Source: Acidobacteriota bacterium
GTDB taxonomy: Bacteria > Acidobacteriota > Terriglobia > Terriglobales > Acidobacteriaceae
Direction: 5' to 3'
Assembly (NCBI GenBank): GCA_021846945.1
Contig: JAJZVZ010000026.1
Span: 1-38,967, forward strand
DNA length: 38,967 bases
Both the position numbers and the translations under genes were made by a program. The notes beneath the pieces are model-generated. The model was not told the DNA's origin. It saw only the letters and a list, made by a program, of their open reading frames with translations, and made no database searches. Shown in pieces: positions 14,045 to 21,750 of the stretch. Each line of letters starts with the position of its first letter. Within the stretch, counting starts at the first letter, position 1.

Positions 14045-15748
14045 TCAGTGGCGTATCGCGGTGGCGGCGGAAGAATCCTCTTCGCCCGTGTGTCTCAGCA
14101 CGCTTCGCAGTTGCAGCAGAACCCAGGCCAGCGCGGCCAGGCCGGCCCACCACATAGCCAGGGTCAGACGGAAAACCCACATTGGCGCGAAGCCGGCGCG
14201 CCGCAACTCGAAGGGCAGCAGATTCCAGGTAGTGTAGTGTACGTAATCCCAGGGGTCCTCATGCATCGAGGGAGTATCCAGACCCCAGGCCTGCATTTTG
14301 CCCAAGGCGAAGGCGACCATGTTCTTGAGGCGCAGCAGGATGACAAAGGTGGGATGGCCGAGAGTTTCCATCTGGTCGCGCTCCAACTGGCACCAGAAGG
14401 CGACAGAGGCCACCTGGATCACCGCGCTGGCCGCGATAATCCCGATGCCGGCCAGCCACACGGCGCGCGGCAGCGCCGGGCGCAGTTTGAGCAGCAGCGG
14501 AACAGCCAGCAACGTCGCGAGTTCAGCCGCGGTGGAGACGTAGCGATCGCCCCAGGCCGTGTCGCCGCTCCAGACCGTATAGCGCGCGTAAAAGCAGATA
14601 TAGCCAAGCAGCATCAGCGCGGAAGTGATGGTGTATGCCCTGACTGCCGGACTGAAACGTCGCCATGCCACCACGGCCAGCAGAATCATCAGGATCAGCA
14701 GCGGATCGAAAAGGAAGATGGATTTCTCCGGCTGAAAGAGCGCGCCAAAGAAGCCCACGTGAAACGGCGTCTCCCACGGATAGTTCGCCGGGAGCGCGGG
14801 ATCGCGCTGCCGGGCCTCGCGCGCCACGACGCTGATGTAGGTGTTGAAGAACGATCCAAAGCGGTGGTACTGGTAGAGCCGGTCCATCAGCCCGAAGAAG
14901 GCATAAGCCGGAAGGCAGCCGGCGATATAACTCTTGGCACGGCTCCAGAGCGCGGCGCCGCGCACGCCCTCAAACCAGAGCAGCAGCGCGATGAAGAGCG
15001 CGCCCGCGAGCAGATCCATGCCGGTGGTGAGGCGTGTGAGCAGGTTCAAACCGAACGCCGATGAGCCAATCCAGAGCGCGCGCCGGCTGCCCGTGCGCAG
15101 CCACTCGAATTGCCAGGAGAAGCCGGCCAGCGTGAGCAGGCCGATGTAGTTGTTCTCCATCATGTTCTGCGTGTAATGGAGATGCGTCGTGAGCACGAGC
15201 AGCGCAAGCGCGCCCACAGCCGCCTGGAGCACGCTGAAAAGGAACTGGCGTAGGAGCCGGAAACAGATCAGGGCAGTGAGAATGCTGATCAGGATATTGA
15301 CGTTGTACGTGACTACAATCTCTCGCACGCTGGGATCATGACCATCGTAGCTGGCGAAGATAGCATGGTTTTCCACCCAGGTTCCAACCATGTCGAAGGG
15401 CAGCATCAGTAGCGATTGGCCAATGCCGTACCAGCTTTGCAGGCTGCCATCGCGGCCGTGGATGCCGAACTCGGGATATTCGTCAGGAAAGACGGGCGGT
15501 TGATCGGTCCAGAAGGAGTGGGTAGACTGCAGGCGATGCGTTGTGTCAGCCGAACCCACGTCGCCAGGTTGGACCGAAAAGGCGATGAGACCGGCGGCCA
15601 ATGCCACCAGAACGACCGGATTGCGCAGCCAGCGGCGGATCGAAAGAGCAGCAGCCCGCATATAACTCAATAATCTAGCAGCTTGACCCTGCCTGCGTGC
15701 TGGAACGGCGAAGGAAGTGCGTCGAAACTTGAGCCTCCGGGCGGCCAT
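14045..15748 (-). CDS. Polytopic membrane protein, possible GT-C glycosyltransferase
   Basis: A 567-residue integral membrane protein with roughly ten or more hydrophobic helices and a large loop after the first helix (VVLVALAAGLIAFSV). That loop, with SADTTHRL, TDQPPVFPDEYPEFG and SWYGIGQSLLMLPFD, recalls the first periplasmic loop of GT-C lipid-linked sugar transferases, where acidic residues are catalytic; identity with any one family is not certain. The ATG at 15748 is preceded by a GTG codon and by AAGGGG; a later ATG at 15661 would remove about 30 basic residues and cannot be excluded. It is 114 bases upstream of the ligase-ACP-acyltransferase gene on the same strand, suggesting shared work on an envelope lipid or glycan. 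Confidence 0.6.
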   Translation of the reverse strand: MAARRLKFRRTSFAVPARRQGQAARLLSYMRAAALSIRRWLRNPVVLVALAAGLIAFSVQPGDVGSADTTHRLQSTHSFWTDQPPVFPDEYPEFGIHGRDGSLQSWYGIGQSLLMLPFDMVGTWVENHAIFASYDGHDPSVREIVVTYNVNILISILTALICFRLLRQFLFSVLQAAVGALALLVLTTHLHYTQNMMENNYIGLLTLAGFSWQFEWLRTGSRRALWIGSSAFGLNLLTRLTTGMDLLAGALFIALLLWFEGVRGAALWSRAKSYIAGCLPAYAFFGLMDRLYQYHRFGSFFNTYISVVAREARQRDPALPANYPWETPFHVGFFGALFQPEKSIFLFDPLLILMILLAVVAWRRFSPAVRAYTITSALMLLGYICFYARYTVWSGDTAWGDRYVSTAAELATLLAVPLLLKLRPALPRAVWLAGIGIIAASAVIQVASVAFWCQLERDQMETLGHPTFVILLRLKNMVAFALGKMQAWGLDTPSMHEDPWDYVHYTTWNLLPFELRRAGFAPMWVFRLTLAMWWAGLAALAWVLLQLRSVLRHTGEEDSSAATAIRH

Positions 15749-15798
15749 CACCCCTTGTTTTTCGCTTCCTGTTCGCTATGCGCTATCCTCAGAGCAGC

Positions 15799-18700
15799 AT
15801 GTCCCACGACCGGTCCAACCCGGATGCGCCCCTCGATCCATTCGCCTGCTTTCACCCGGTGACAGCCGCGTGGTTCAAGGCCGTCTTTGATGCGCCGACG
15901 GCGCCGCAGCGTATAGGCTGGCCGGTGATCGCCCGTGGTGAAAACGCCCTGATCCTTGCCCCCACTGGCACAGGTAAGACGCTGGCCGCCTTCCTCTGGT
16001 GCCTCGACCGTCTCATGCTCCATCCGCGCCCTGCTGACCGCCGCACAGGTTGCCGCATTGTTTATGTCTCGCCGTTAAAGGCTCTGGCCGTCGATGTCGA
16101 GCGCAATCTGCGCTCACCTCTGGCTGGCATCGCCAACATGGCGCAGCGCATGGGCGTGGCCTTCCACGATCCTATGATCAGCGTGCGCACCGGCGACACA
16201 CCGCAGCGCGAGCGGGCGCGCTTCGCCCGCCGACCAGCCGAGATTCTTATCACCACGCCGGAGTCGCTTTACCTGCTGCTTACCTCGCGGGCAGCCGACG
16301 CCCTGCGCAGCGTCGATACCGTGATCATCGACGAGATTCACTCCCTGGTGCCCACCAAGCGCGGCGCGCATCTGGCGCTCTCGCTGGAGCGGCTTCAGGC
16401 GCTTGCCAAGCGCCATATTCAGCGCATCGGCCTCTCTGCCACGCAGCGTCCGCTGGAGGAAGTCGCCCGCTTCCTGGGCGGAGTTGAATGGAAGGAAACA
16501 GGGAATAGGGAACAGGGAACGAGGGAACGAAGGAACGAGGGAAGAAGAGAATCCGCCATCGCAGAGCACGAGACCGCAGAAAATGGGATGGCTGATCTCA
16601 GTTCACTCACCCCTGATCCCTGTTCAACCGAGCCTCTTCCCTATCGCCCCGTTACGATTGTGAACGCCAGCGCTCCCAAGCAATTGAAGCTGCGGATTGA
16701 AGTTCCGGTAGAAGACATGGCCCGGCTCGGCGAGCAGGAGGAGCTGCCCAGCGGACCGGCCTCGCAAACGCCGCGCCGCGTCTCAATCTGGAACGCCATT
16801 CATCCCCGCCTGCTGGAGCTGATCCGCGAGCGCAACTCGACCATTCTCTTTGTAAACAGCCGCCAGGTGGCCGAGCGTCTGGCCGGCGCTTTGAACGACC
16901 TGGCCGGCGAGCCCATCGCCCGCGCGCACCATGGCTCGCTGGCCGCGGCGCAGCGCGCGGTCATCGAGGAGCAGTTGAAGGCCGGACAGATTCGTGCCCT
17001 TTGCGCCACTTCCACTCTGGAACTGGGCATCGACATGGGCGCGGTGGACCTCGTCATCCAGATCGAGTCGCCCCCGTCGGTCGCCAGCGGCATGCAGCGC
17101 ATCGGCCGCGCCGGCCACCATGTGGACGCGGTCAGTGAGGGCATCCTCTTCCCCAAGTTCCGCGCGGATTTAGTAGCCTGCGCCGCCGTTACCCGCGCCA
17201 TGCACGAGGGCCACATCGAGTCCACGCGATTCCCGCGCAATCCGCTCGACGTGCTGGCGCAGCAACTTGTGGCCATCGTCGCCCATCCGCCGGGAAAGGC
17301 AAGGGAAAGAGATCAGAGATCAGGGATCAGGGGTCAGAGATCACCGGGTACCCCAACCTTGTTCGCCACAGCGGATTCTGCGCTGCAAGAGGTGGAATCG
17401 GTGGAGTCAGAGCAGCCGGGTGCCCCATCTTTGCAGCGGCTTTTGCCGCAAGGGTGGGAAGGCACTATTTCTTCTAACTCCGCCACGCCCGCAACCGACG
17501 CTCCTACCGAAGTCTCCGTGGATTTTCTCTTTCACCTGGTCCGCCGCGCCGCCCCTTTCGCGAGGCTGAGCCGCTCCGCCTTTGAAGGCGTCCTCGATCT
17601 GCTGAGCGGCCGTTATCCCTCCGACGAATTCGCCGAGCTGCGCCCGCGGCTCACCTGGGACCGGATTCGCAATGTGGTTTCGGCCCGCGAAGGAGCCGCG
17701 CGCCTCGCCATTCTGAATGCCGGAACCATCCCTGATCGCGGTCTCTACGGCGTCTTTCTGGCGCACACCGACGGCAAGGCCGTGCGTGTGGGCGAGTTGG
17801 ACGAGGAGATGGTCTTCGAGTCCCACCCTAACGAGAACTTCATCCTTGGCGCATCGACGTGGCGCATTGAAGACATCACGCATGACCGCGTGCTGGTGAC
17901 GCCCGCGCCCGGCGAGCCCGGCAAGATGCCCTTCTGGAAAGGCGACGGCCCGGGCCGCCCGCTTGAATTCGGCCGCCGCATCGGCGCCATGGTGCGCGAA
18001 CTGCGTGCTCTGCCCAGGCCGGCCGCGCTCACGCGCCTTGTCGCGGAGCACGACCTCGACCCCGGCGCAGCCGAGAATCTGCTTCAGTTCCTCGCCGACC
18101 AGGAGGCGGCTACCGGCCAGGTTCCCGACGATCGCGCCATCGTCATCGAGCGCTGCCGAGACGAGTTGGGCGACTGGCGCGTCTGCGTGCTCACGCCCTT
18201 CGGCAGCCGCATCCACATCCCCTGGGCCATGGCGGTCAGCGCGCGCATCCGTGCCGCCGGCGGGCCGGAAGTGGAGACGCTGTGGAGCGACGACGGCTTT
18301 GTGGTGCGCTTCCCGGACACGGATGAGCCGCCGGATTCCGACTGGTTCATGGTGGAGTCCGCCGAGGCCATGCAGCTCGTGCTGCGCCAGTTGGGCTCGA
18401 CGGCCCTGTTTGCGGGCCGCTTCCGCGAAGCTGCCGGCCGGGCGCTGCTGCTGCCACGCCGCCGCGCCGACCAGCGCTCGCCGCTGTGGCAATTGCGCAA
18501 GCGCTCCTACGACCTGCTGAGCGTGGCCTCGCGCTATCCATCCTTTCCGCTGCTGCTGGAGGCGTATCGCGAGTGTCTGCGCGACGTCTTCGACATGCCT
18601 TCCCTGATTGAAATTCTCAAGGAGGTAGAAGAGCGGAAGCTCCGCGTGCATGTGGTGGAGACGCGCAAGCCCTCGCCCTTTGCCGCGTCGCTGCTCTTCA

Positions 18701-20874
18701 GCTATGTGGCCAATTACGTCTACGACGGGGATGCGCCGCTGGCCGAGCGCCGCGCCCAGGCGCTGACCATTGATCAGGACCAGTTACGCGAGCTGCTCGG
18801 CGAGGCCGACCTGCGTGAGTTGCTCGACGCCAATGCCATTGCCGAAGTGGAAGAGACAACGCAGTGCCTTACGGAGAACTATCGCGCCCGTTCTGCTGAC
18901 GGCATCCACGATCTGTGCCTGCGGCTGGGCGATCTCTCGCGCGAGGAACTGGCGCGGCGCGTGGCCTCGCCAGATCTCCTGTCACACATCGACCGGCTGG
19001 TGCGCTCGCGAAGGCTCCTCGAATTGCGCATCGCCGGCGAGCGCCGTCTGGTGGCTGCGGAAGACGCCGCGCGGTACCGCGACGGGCTGGGGATTCCGCT
19101 GCCGCCGGGGTTGGCTGCCTCATTGCTGGAGCCTGTGGCGCATCCGGTGCTGGAGCTGGTGCGCCGCTATGCGCGCACCCACGGGCCATTTACGTTACGC
19201 GAAGTTGCGGAGCGGTTTGCGTTGAATTCTGCGGCAGTCGAGAGTGTGCTGCACGAGCTTGCTCGCGAGGGGCGCGTCCTCGAAGGCGGATTCCGTCCCG
19301 GCGGCCTCCATCGCGAGTGGTGCGATGTTGAGATCCTGCGCATGATCCGCCGCAAGTCGCTGGCCAAACTGCGCCGCGAGGTCGAGCCGGTGGAACAGCA
19401 CACGCTGGCCCGCTTCCTGACGCACTGGCAGGGCCTGCTCGCCCCGCGCCGCACCGGCCATGGCAGCACGGGCCACGGCAATCTTGACGCGCTGCTCGAT
19501 ACGATTGAGAACCTGCAAGGAGCGCCGCTGCCCGCATCGCTCATCGAGAGCTCCATCCTGCCCGCGCGCATCGCCGATTACACGCCTGCCGGCCTTGACA
19601 CGCTCATCGCCGCCGGTGAGGTCGCCTGGGCCGGCGTTGAGCCCATCGGCGAGCGCGACGGACGCATCGCGCTTTTCCTCGCCGACAAGCTGCCGTTGCT
19701 GGCGCAGTCGCGGCCGTTCCCCATTTCGAATGTTGACCCGCTTAGCGAGCGCGAAGAAAAGCTGCTTGCCCTGCTGGAATCCACAGGCGCCAGTTTCTTC
19801 GATCCTTTGCATCAGGCGGTGGGCGGTGGCTATCCGGGCGAGACGATCGAGGCGCTCTGGAGCCTTGTGTGGCGCGGGTTCATCACCAACGATTCGCTGC
19901 ACGCGCTGCGCGCCTACATCGCCCGGCCCGAGAGCGCGCGCATGCCTCGCCGCCTGCAGACAGGCGTGGTCTTCCGCTCGCGCCGCACCACGCCGCCCAC
20001 CGCGCAGGGCCGCTGGTCGCTGCTGCCACTTCGAGCACAGGCTTCACAAAGAAGCCTCGCTTTAGGTCATGTAACAGGACACAACTTGAGCCGTGCCGAT
20101 GAGCTCTCAAAAACGCCGGAGTCTTTCGTACCTGAAGGGCCAACTTCCGTCCCCACCGAGACCGAAGCCAGCCACGCCCTTGCGCTGCAAATGCTCAACC
20201 GCTACGGCGTGCTGATGCGCGAGCATGCGGCAGCCGAAAATGTGCCGGGCGGATTCAGCGCAGTCTACGACGTGCTCAAGGCGCTGGAAGAGAGCGGCCG
20301 CATTCGCCGCGGCTACTTTGTCGTCGGCCTCGGCGCCACGCAATTCGCATTGCCTGCTGCTGTTGACCTGCTCCGTCAGTTGCGAAGCGCGCCTCCGGCG
20401 GAGAAGCCGGAGTTTGTGCAGCTCGCCGCTGCCGATCCGGCCAATCCCTATGGCTCCGTCCTGCGCTGGCCTGAGATCCCCGTGGCCGAAGAGGATTCCG
20501 AATCCGCTCCGCGCGTGCTCACCCGTGCCGCTTACGCTGAAGTGATTCTGCGCAACGGCCAGCTTGTCGCATGGCTACGGCGCAACAATCCCAATCTCCT
20601 GGTCTTTTTGCCGCCGGAAGACCCGGAGCGGTCGCAGGTGGCGGCAGGATTGGCGCATTTTCTCTGCGCGCGCGGCCAGGAGCGCATGCGCTTGAGCACC
20701 CATGAAGGCGTGCTCATCACTACCATCAATGGCCAGCCGGTCACCGGACATTTCATGGCGCGCTTCCTCATGGATGCGGGTTTTCATCCCGGTCCGCTGG
20801 GGATGCACCTGCGCCGCATTCCGCTGCCGATGGCGCATCACTCCCACGGCCAGCAGACTGGCGAGGTGCAATAG
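15799..20874 (+). CDS. lhr: Lhr-type DNA/RNA helicase with repeat-containing segments
   Basis: A 1691-residue superfamily 2 helicase of the long Lhr type, which translocates on single-stranded DNA and unwinds DNA-RNA hybrids in repair. Visible are Walker A PTGTGKT (55-61), DEIH (178-181), GLSATQRP, the helicase-2 motifs TSTLELGIDMG and QRIGRAGHH, and the long Lhr C-terminal region up to GLGATQFALP. Three segments foreign to the family interrupt it: residues about 234-281, 498-574 and 1413-1454. Each contains dispersed repeat sequence yet stays in frame. An in-frame ATG at 15778 is an alternative start. The gene is followed six bases later by a DNA glycosylase gene. Confidence 0.93.
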   Translation: MSHDRSNPDAPLDPFACFHPVTAAWFKAVFDAPTAPQRIGWPVIARGENALILAPTGTGKTLAAFLWCLDRLMLHPRPADRRTGCRIVYVSPLKALAVDVERNLRSPLAGIANMAQRMGVAFHDPMISVRTGDTPQRERARFARRPAEILITTPESLYLLLTSRAADALRSVDTVIIDEIHSLVPTKRGAHLALSLERLQALAKRHIQRIGLSATQRPLEEVARFLGGVEWKETGNREQGTRERRNEGRRESAIAEHETAENGMADLSSLTPDPCSTEPLPYRPVTIVNASAPKQLKLRIEVPVEDMARLGEQEELPSGPASQTPRRVSIWNAIHPRLLELIRERNSTILFVNSRQVAERLAGALNDLAGEPIARAHHGSLAAAQRAVIEEQLKAGQIRALCATSTLELGIDMGAVDLVIQIESPPSVASGMQRIGRAGHHVDAVSEGILFPKFRADLVACAAVTRAMHEGHIESTRFPRNPLDVLAQQLVAIVAHPPGKARERDQRSGIRGQRSPGTPTLFATADSALQEVESVESEQPGAPSLQRLLPQGWEGTISSNSATPATDAPTEVSVDFLFHLVRRAAPFARLSRSAFEGVLDLLSGRYPSDEFAELRPRLTWDRIRNVVSAREGAARLAILNAGTIPDRGLYGVFLAHTDGKAVRVGELDEEMVFESHPNENFILGASTWRIEDITHDRVLVTPAPGEPGKMPFWKGDGPGRPLEFGRRIGAMVRELRALPRPAALTRLVAEHDLDPGAAENLLQFLADQEAATGQVPDDRAIVIERCRDELGDWRVCVLTPFGSRIHIPWAMAVSARIRAAGGPEVETLWSDDGFVVRFPDTDEPPDSDWFMVESAEAMQLVLRQLGSTALFAGRFREAAGRALLLPRRRADQRSPLWQLRKRSYDLLSVASRYPSFPLLLEAYRECLRDVFDMPSLIEILKEVEERKLRVHVVETRKPSPFAASLLFSYVANYVYDGDAPLAERRAQALTIDQDQLRELLGEADLRELLDANAIAEVEETTQCLTENYRARSADGIHDLCLRLGDLSREELARRVASPDLLSHIDRLVRSRRLLELRIAGERRLVAAEDAARYRDGLGIPLPPGLAASLLEPVAHPVLELVRRYARTHGPFTLREVAERFALNSAAVESVLHELAREGRVLEGGFRPGGLHREWCDVEILRMIRRKSLAKLRREVEPVEQHTLARFLTHWQGLLAPRRTGHGSTGHGNLDALLDTIENLQGAPLPASLIESSILPARIADYTPAGLDTLIAAGEVAWAGVEPIGERDGRIALFLADKLPLLAQSRPFPISNVDPLSEREEKLLALLESTGASFFDPLHQAVGGGYPGETIEALWSLVWRGFITNDSLHALRAYIARPESARMPRRLQTGVVFRSRRTTPPTAQGRWSLLPLRAQASQRSLALGHVTGHNLSRADELSKTPESFVPEGPTSVPTETEASHALALQMLNRYGVLMREHAAAENVPGGFSAVYDVLKALEESGRIRRGYFVVGLGATQFALPAAVDLLRQLRSAPPAEKPEFVQLAAADPANPYGSVLRWPEIPVAEEDSESAPRVLTRAAYAEVILRNGQLVAWLRRNNPNLLVFLPPEDPERSQVAAGLAHFLCARGQERMRLSTHEGVLITTINGQPVTGHFMARFLMDAGFHPGPLGMHLRRIPLPMAHHSHGQQTGEVQ
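16497..16625. repeat. Repeat-derived insertion 1 inside lhr
   Basis: The 5' part (16497-16543) is a tandem array of 7-8-base units of the form GGGAACA/GGGAACGA. The 3' end (16613-16623) carries CTGATCCCTGT, the inverse of ACAGGGATCAG found elsewhere. The ends are therefore inverted relative to each other, like a palindromic mobile unit. It is translated as charged, low-complexity sequence (TGNREQGTRERRNEGRRE and onward) between the helicase segments SATQRPLEEVARFLGG and RPVTIVNA, where other Lhr proteins have a short junction. Confidence 0.6.
17311..17458. repeat. Repeat-derived insertion 2 inside lhr
   Basis: The segment starts with a tandem GATCAG array (17311-17337), then a partial element GGGTACCCCAACCTTG and, at 17424-17458, a palindrome: CCCATCTTTGC pairs with GCAAGGGTGGG (two G-T wobbles) around an inner GGC-TTTT-GCC stem. 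The reading frame passes through it (residues about 498-574 with flanks), just after LAQQLVAIVAH and before the conserved DFLFHLVRRAAPFARL. Confidence 0.6.
20067..20140. repeat. Repeat-derived insertion 3 inside lhr
   Basis: The 29 bases at 20070-20098, beginning TGTAACAGGACAC and ending AGCCGTGCCG, match the intergenic repeat at 28565-28594 with about four differences and one indel; similarity continues weakly to a CTGAAGGG/CTGAGGG end. It is translated as part of a Ser/Gly-rich linker between RWSLLPLR and the conserved LALQMLNRYGV of Lhr. Confidence 0.55.
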
Positions 20875-20880
20875 CAGCGT

Positions 20881-21738
20881 ATGCCTGAGGGCGATACCAT
20901 CTTTCGCACCGCGCGCGCACTGGGCCGCGCGCTCGCCGGCAGGCAGATCACGGCCTTCCGCTCCACCTATCCAAAACTCACGCGAGCCAACGACGATGCG
21001 CCCCTGGTCGGGCAACTGGTTGTTCGCGTCGAGCCGCGCGGCAAGTGGCTGCTGATGCATTTTTCCGGAGGCGGCACGCTGGCTACTCATATGCTTATGA
21101 ACGGCAGTTGGCACATCTACAGGCACGGCGAGCGCTGGCAGCAGCCGCGCGCCAACATGCGCATCGTGGTCGAGAATGCCGACTACGTCGCGGTTGGATT
21201 CCGCGTGCCGGTAGCAGAGATGCACACGGCGCAGTCGCTCGCCCGCAACAACCGGATTCCCAGCCTGGAGATCGACGTGCTCAGCTGTGAATTCAATGCC
21301 GCCGAAGCCGCGCGGCGCATGCTGGAGCACGGAGGCGAGGACGTTGCCGATGTGCTGCTGCAACAGGATGTGCTGGCCGGCGTCGGCAATGTCTTCAAGT
21401 CGGAGATCTGCTTCGTGACCGGTATTCATCCGTATTGCAAGGTGTCGGCGCTCAGCCGGGATCAGGTGCAGGCCCTGATCGCCGCCGCGCGCAGGCTCAT
21501 CGCCGCCAATGTGATGGAAGACTCCGGCGACACCATCGTGACCTACGGCGGCAGAAATCGGCGTACCACGCACACATCGGATCCCGGCGCCAGCCTGTGG
21601 GTCTACGGGCGTCACGGCGAGCCATGCCGACGCTGCGCGACGCCAATCCGCAGGCGCATTCAGGGGCCGGATGCTCGCGTGACCTTCTGGTGCCCAGCCT
21701 GCCAGCCAATGCCCGACGGCACGGACGTGGACGGATAA
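20881..21738 (+). CDS. nei: Endonuclease VIII-family DNA glycosylase
   Basis: A 285-residue Fpg/Nei-family glycosylase-lyase that removes oxidised bases and cuts the abasic site. The N-terminal MPEGDTIFR gives the catalytic P2 and E3 and the DT variant typical of Nei rather than Fpg (MPELPE). K55 in RGKWLL is the conserved lysine. The helix-two-turn-helix is seen at VLAGVGNVFKSEICF, and the C-terminal zinc finger as C-x2-C (CRRC) and C-x2-C (CPAC). It begins six bases after lhr and is surely co-transcribed; lhr and nei are also adjacent in mycobacteria, supporting a shared repair role. It converges with the PBP gene, with a 12-base gap. Confidence 0.92.
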   Translation: MPEGDTIFRTARALGRALAGRQITAFRSTYPKLTRANDDAPLVGQLVVRVEPRGKWLLMHFSGGGTLATHMLMNGSWHIYRHGERWQQPRANMRIVVENADYVAVGFRVPVAEMHTAQSLARNNRIPSLEIDVLSCEFNAAEAARRMLEHGGEDVADVLLQQDVLAGVGNVFKSEICFVTGIHPYCKVSALSRDQVQALIAAARRLIAANVMEDSGDTIVTYGGRNRRTTHTSDPGASLWVYGRHGEPCRRCATPIRRRIQGPDARVTFWCPACQPMPDGTDVDG

Positions 21739-21750
21739 TCTGCCCTCAAA

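Noticed and set aside
13244-15064. A 606-codon open frame on the plus strand across the acyl-ligase and GT-C genes
   Set aside because: It spans two unrelated minus-strand genes and the gap between them, with Arg/His/Gln-rich composition typical of antisense shadow frames.
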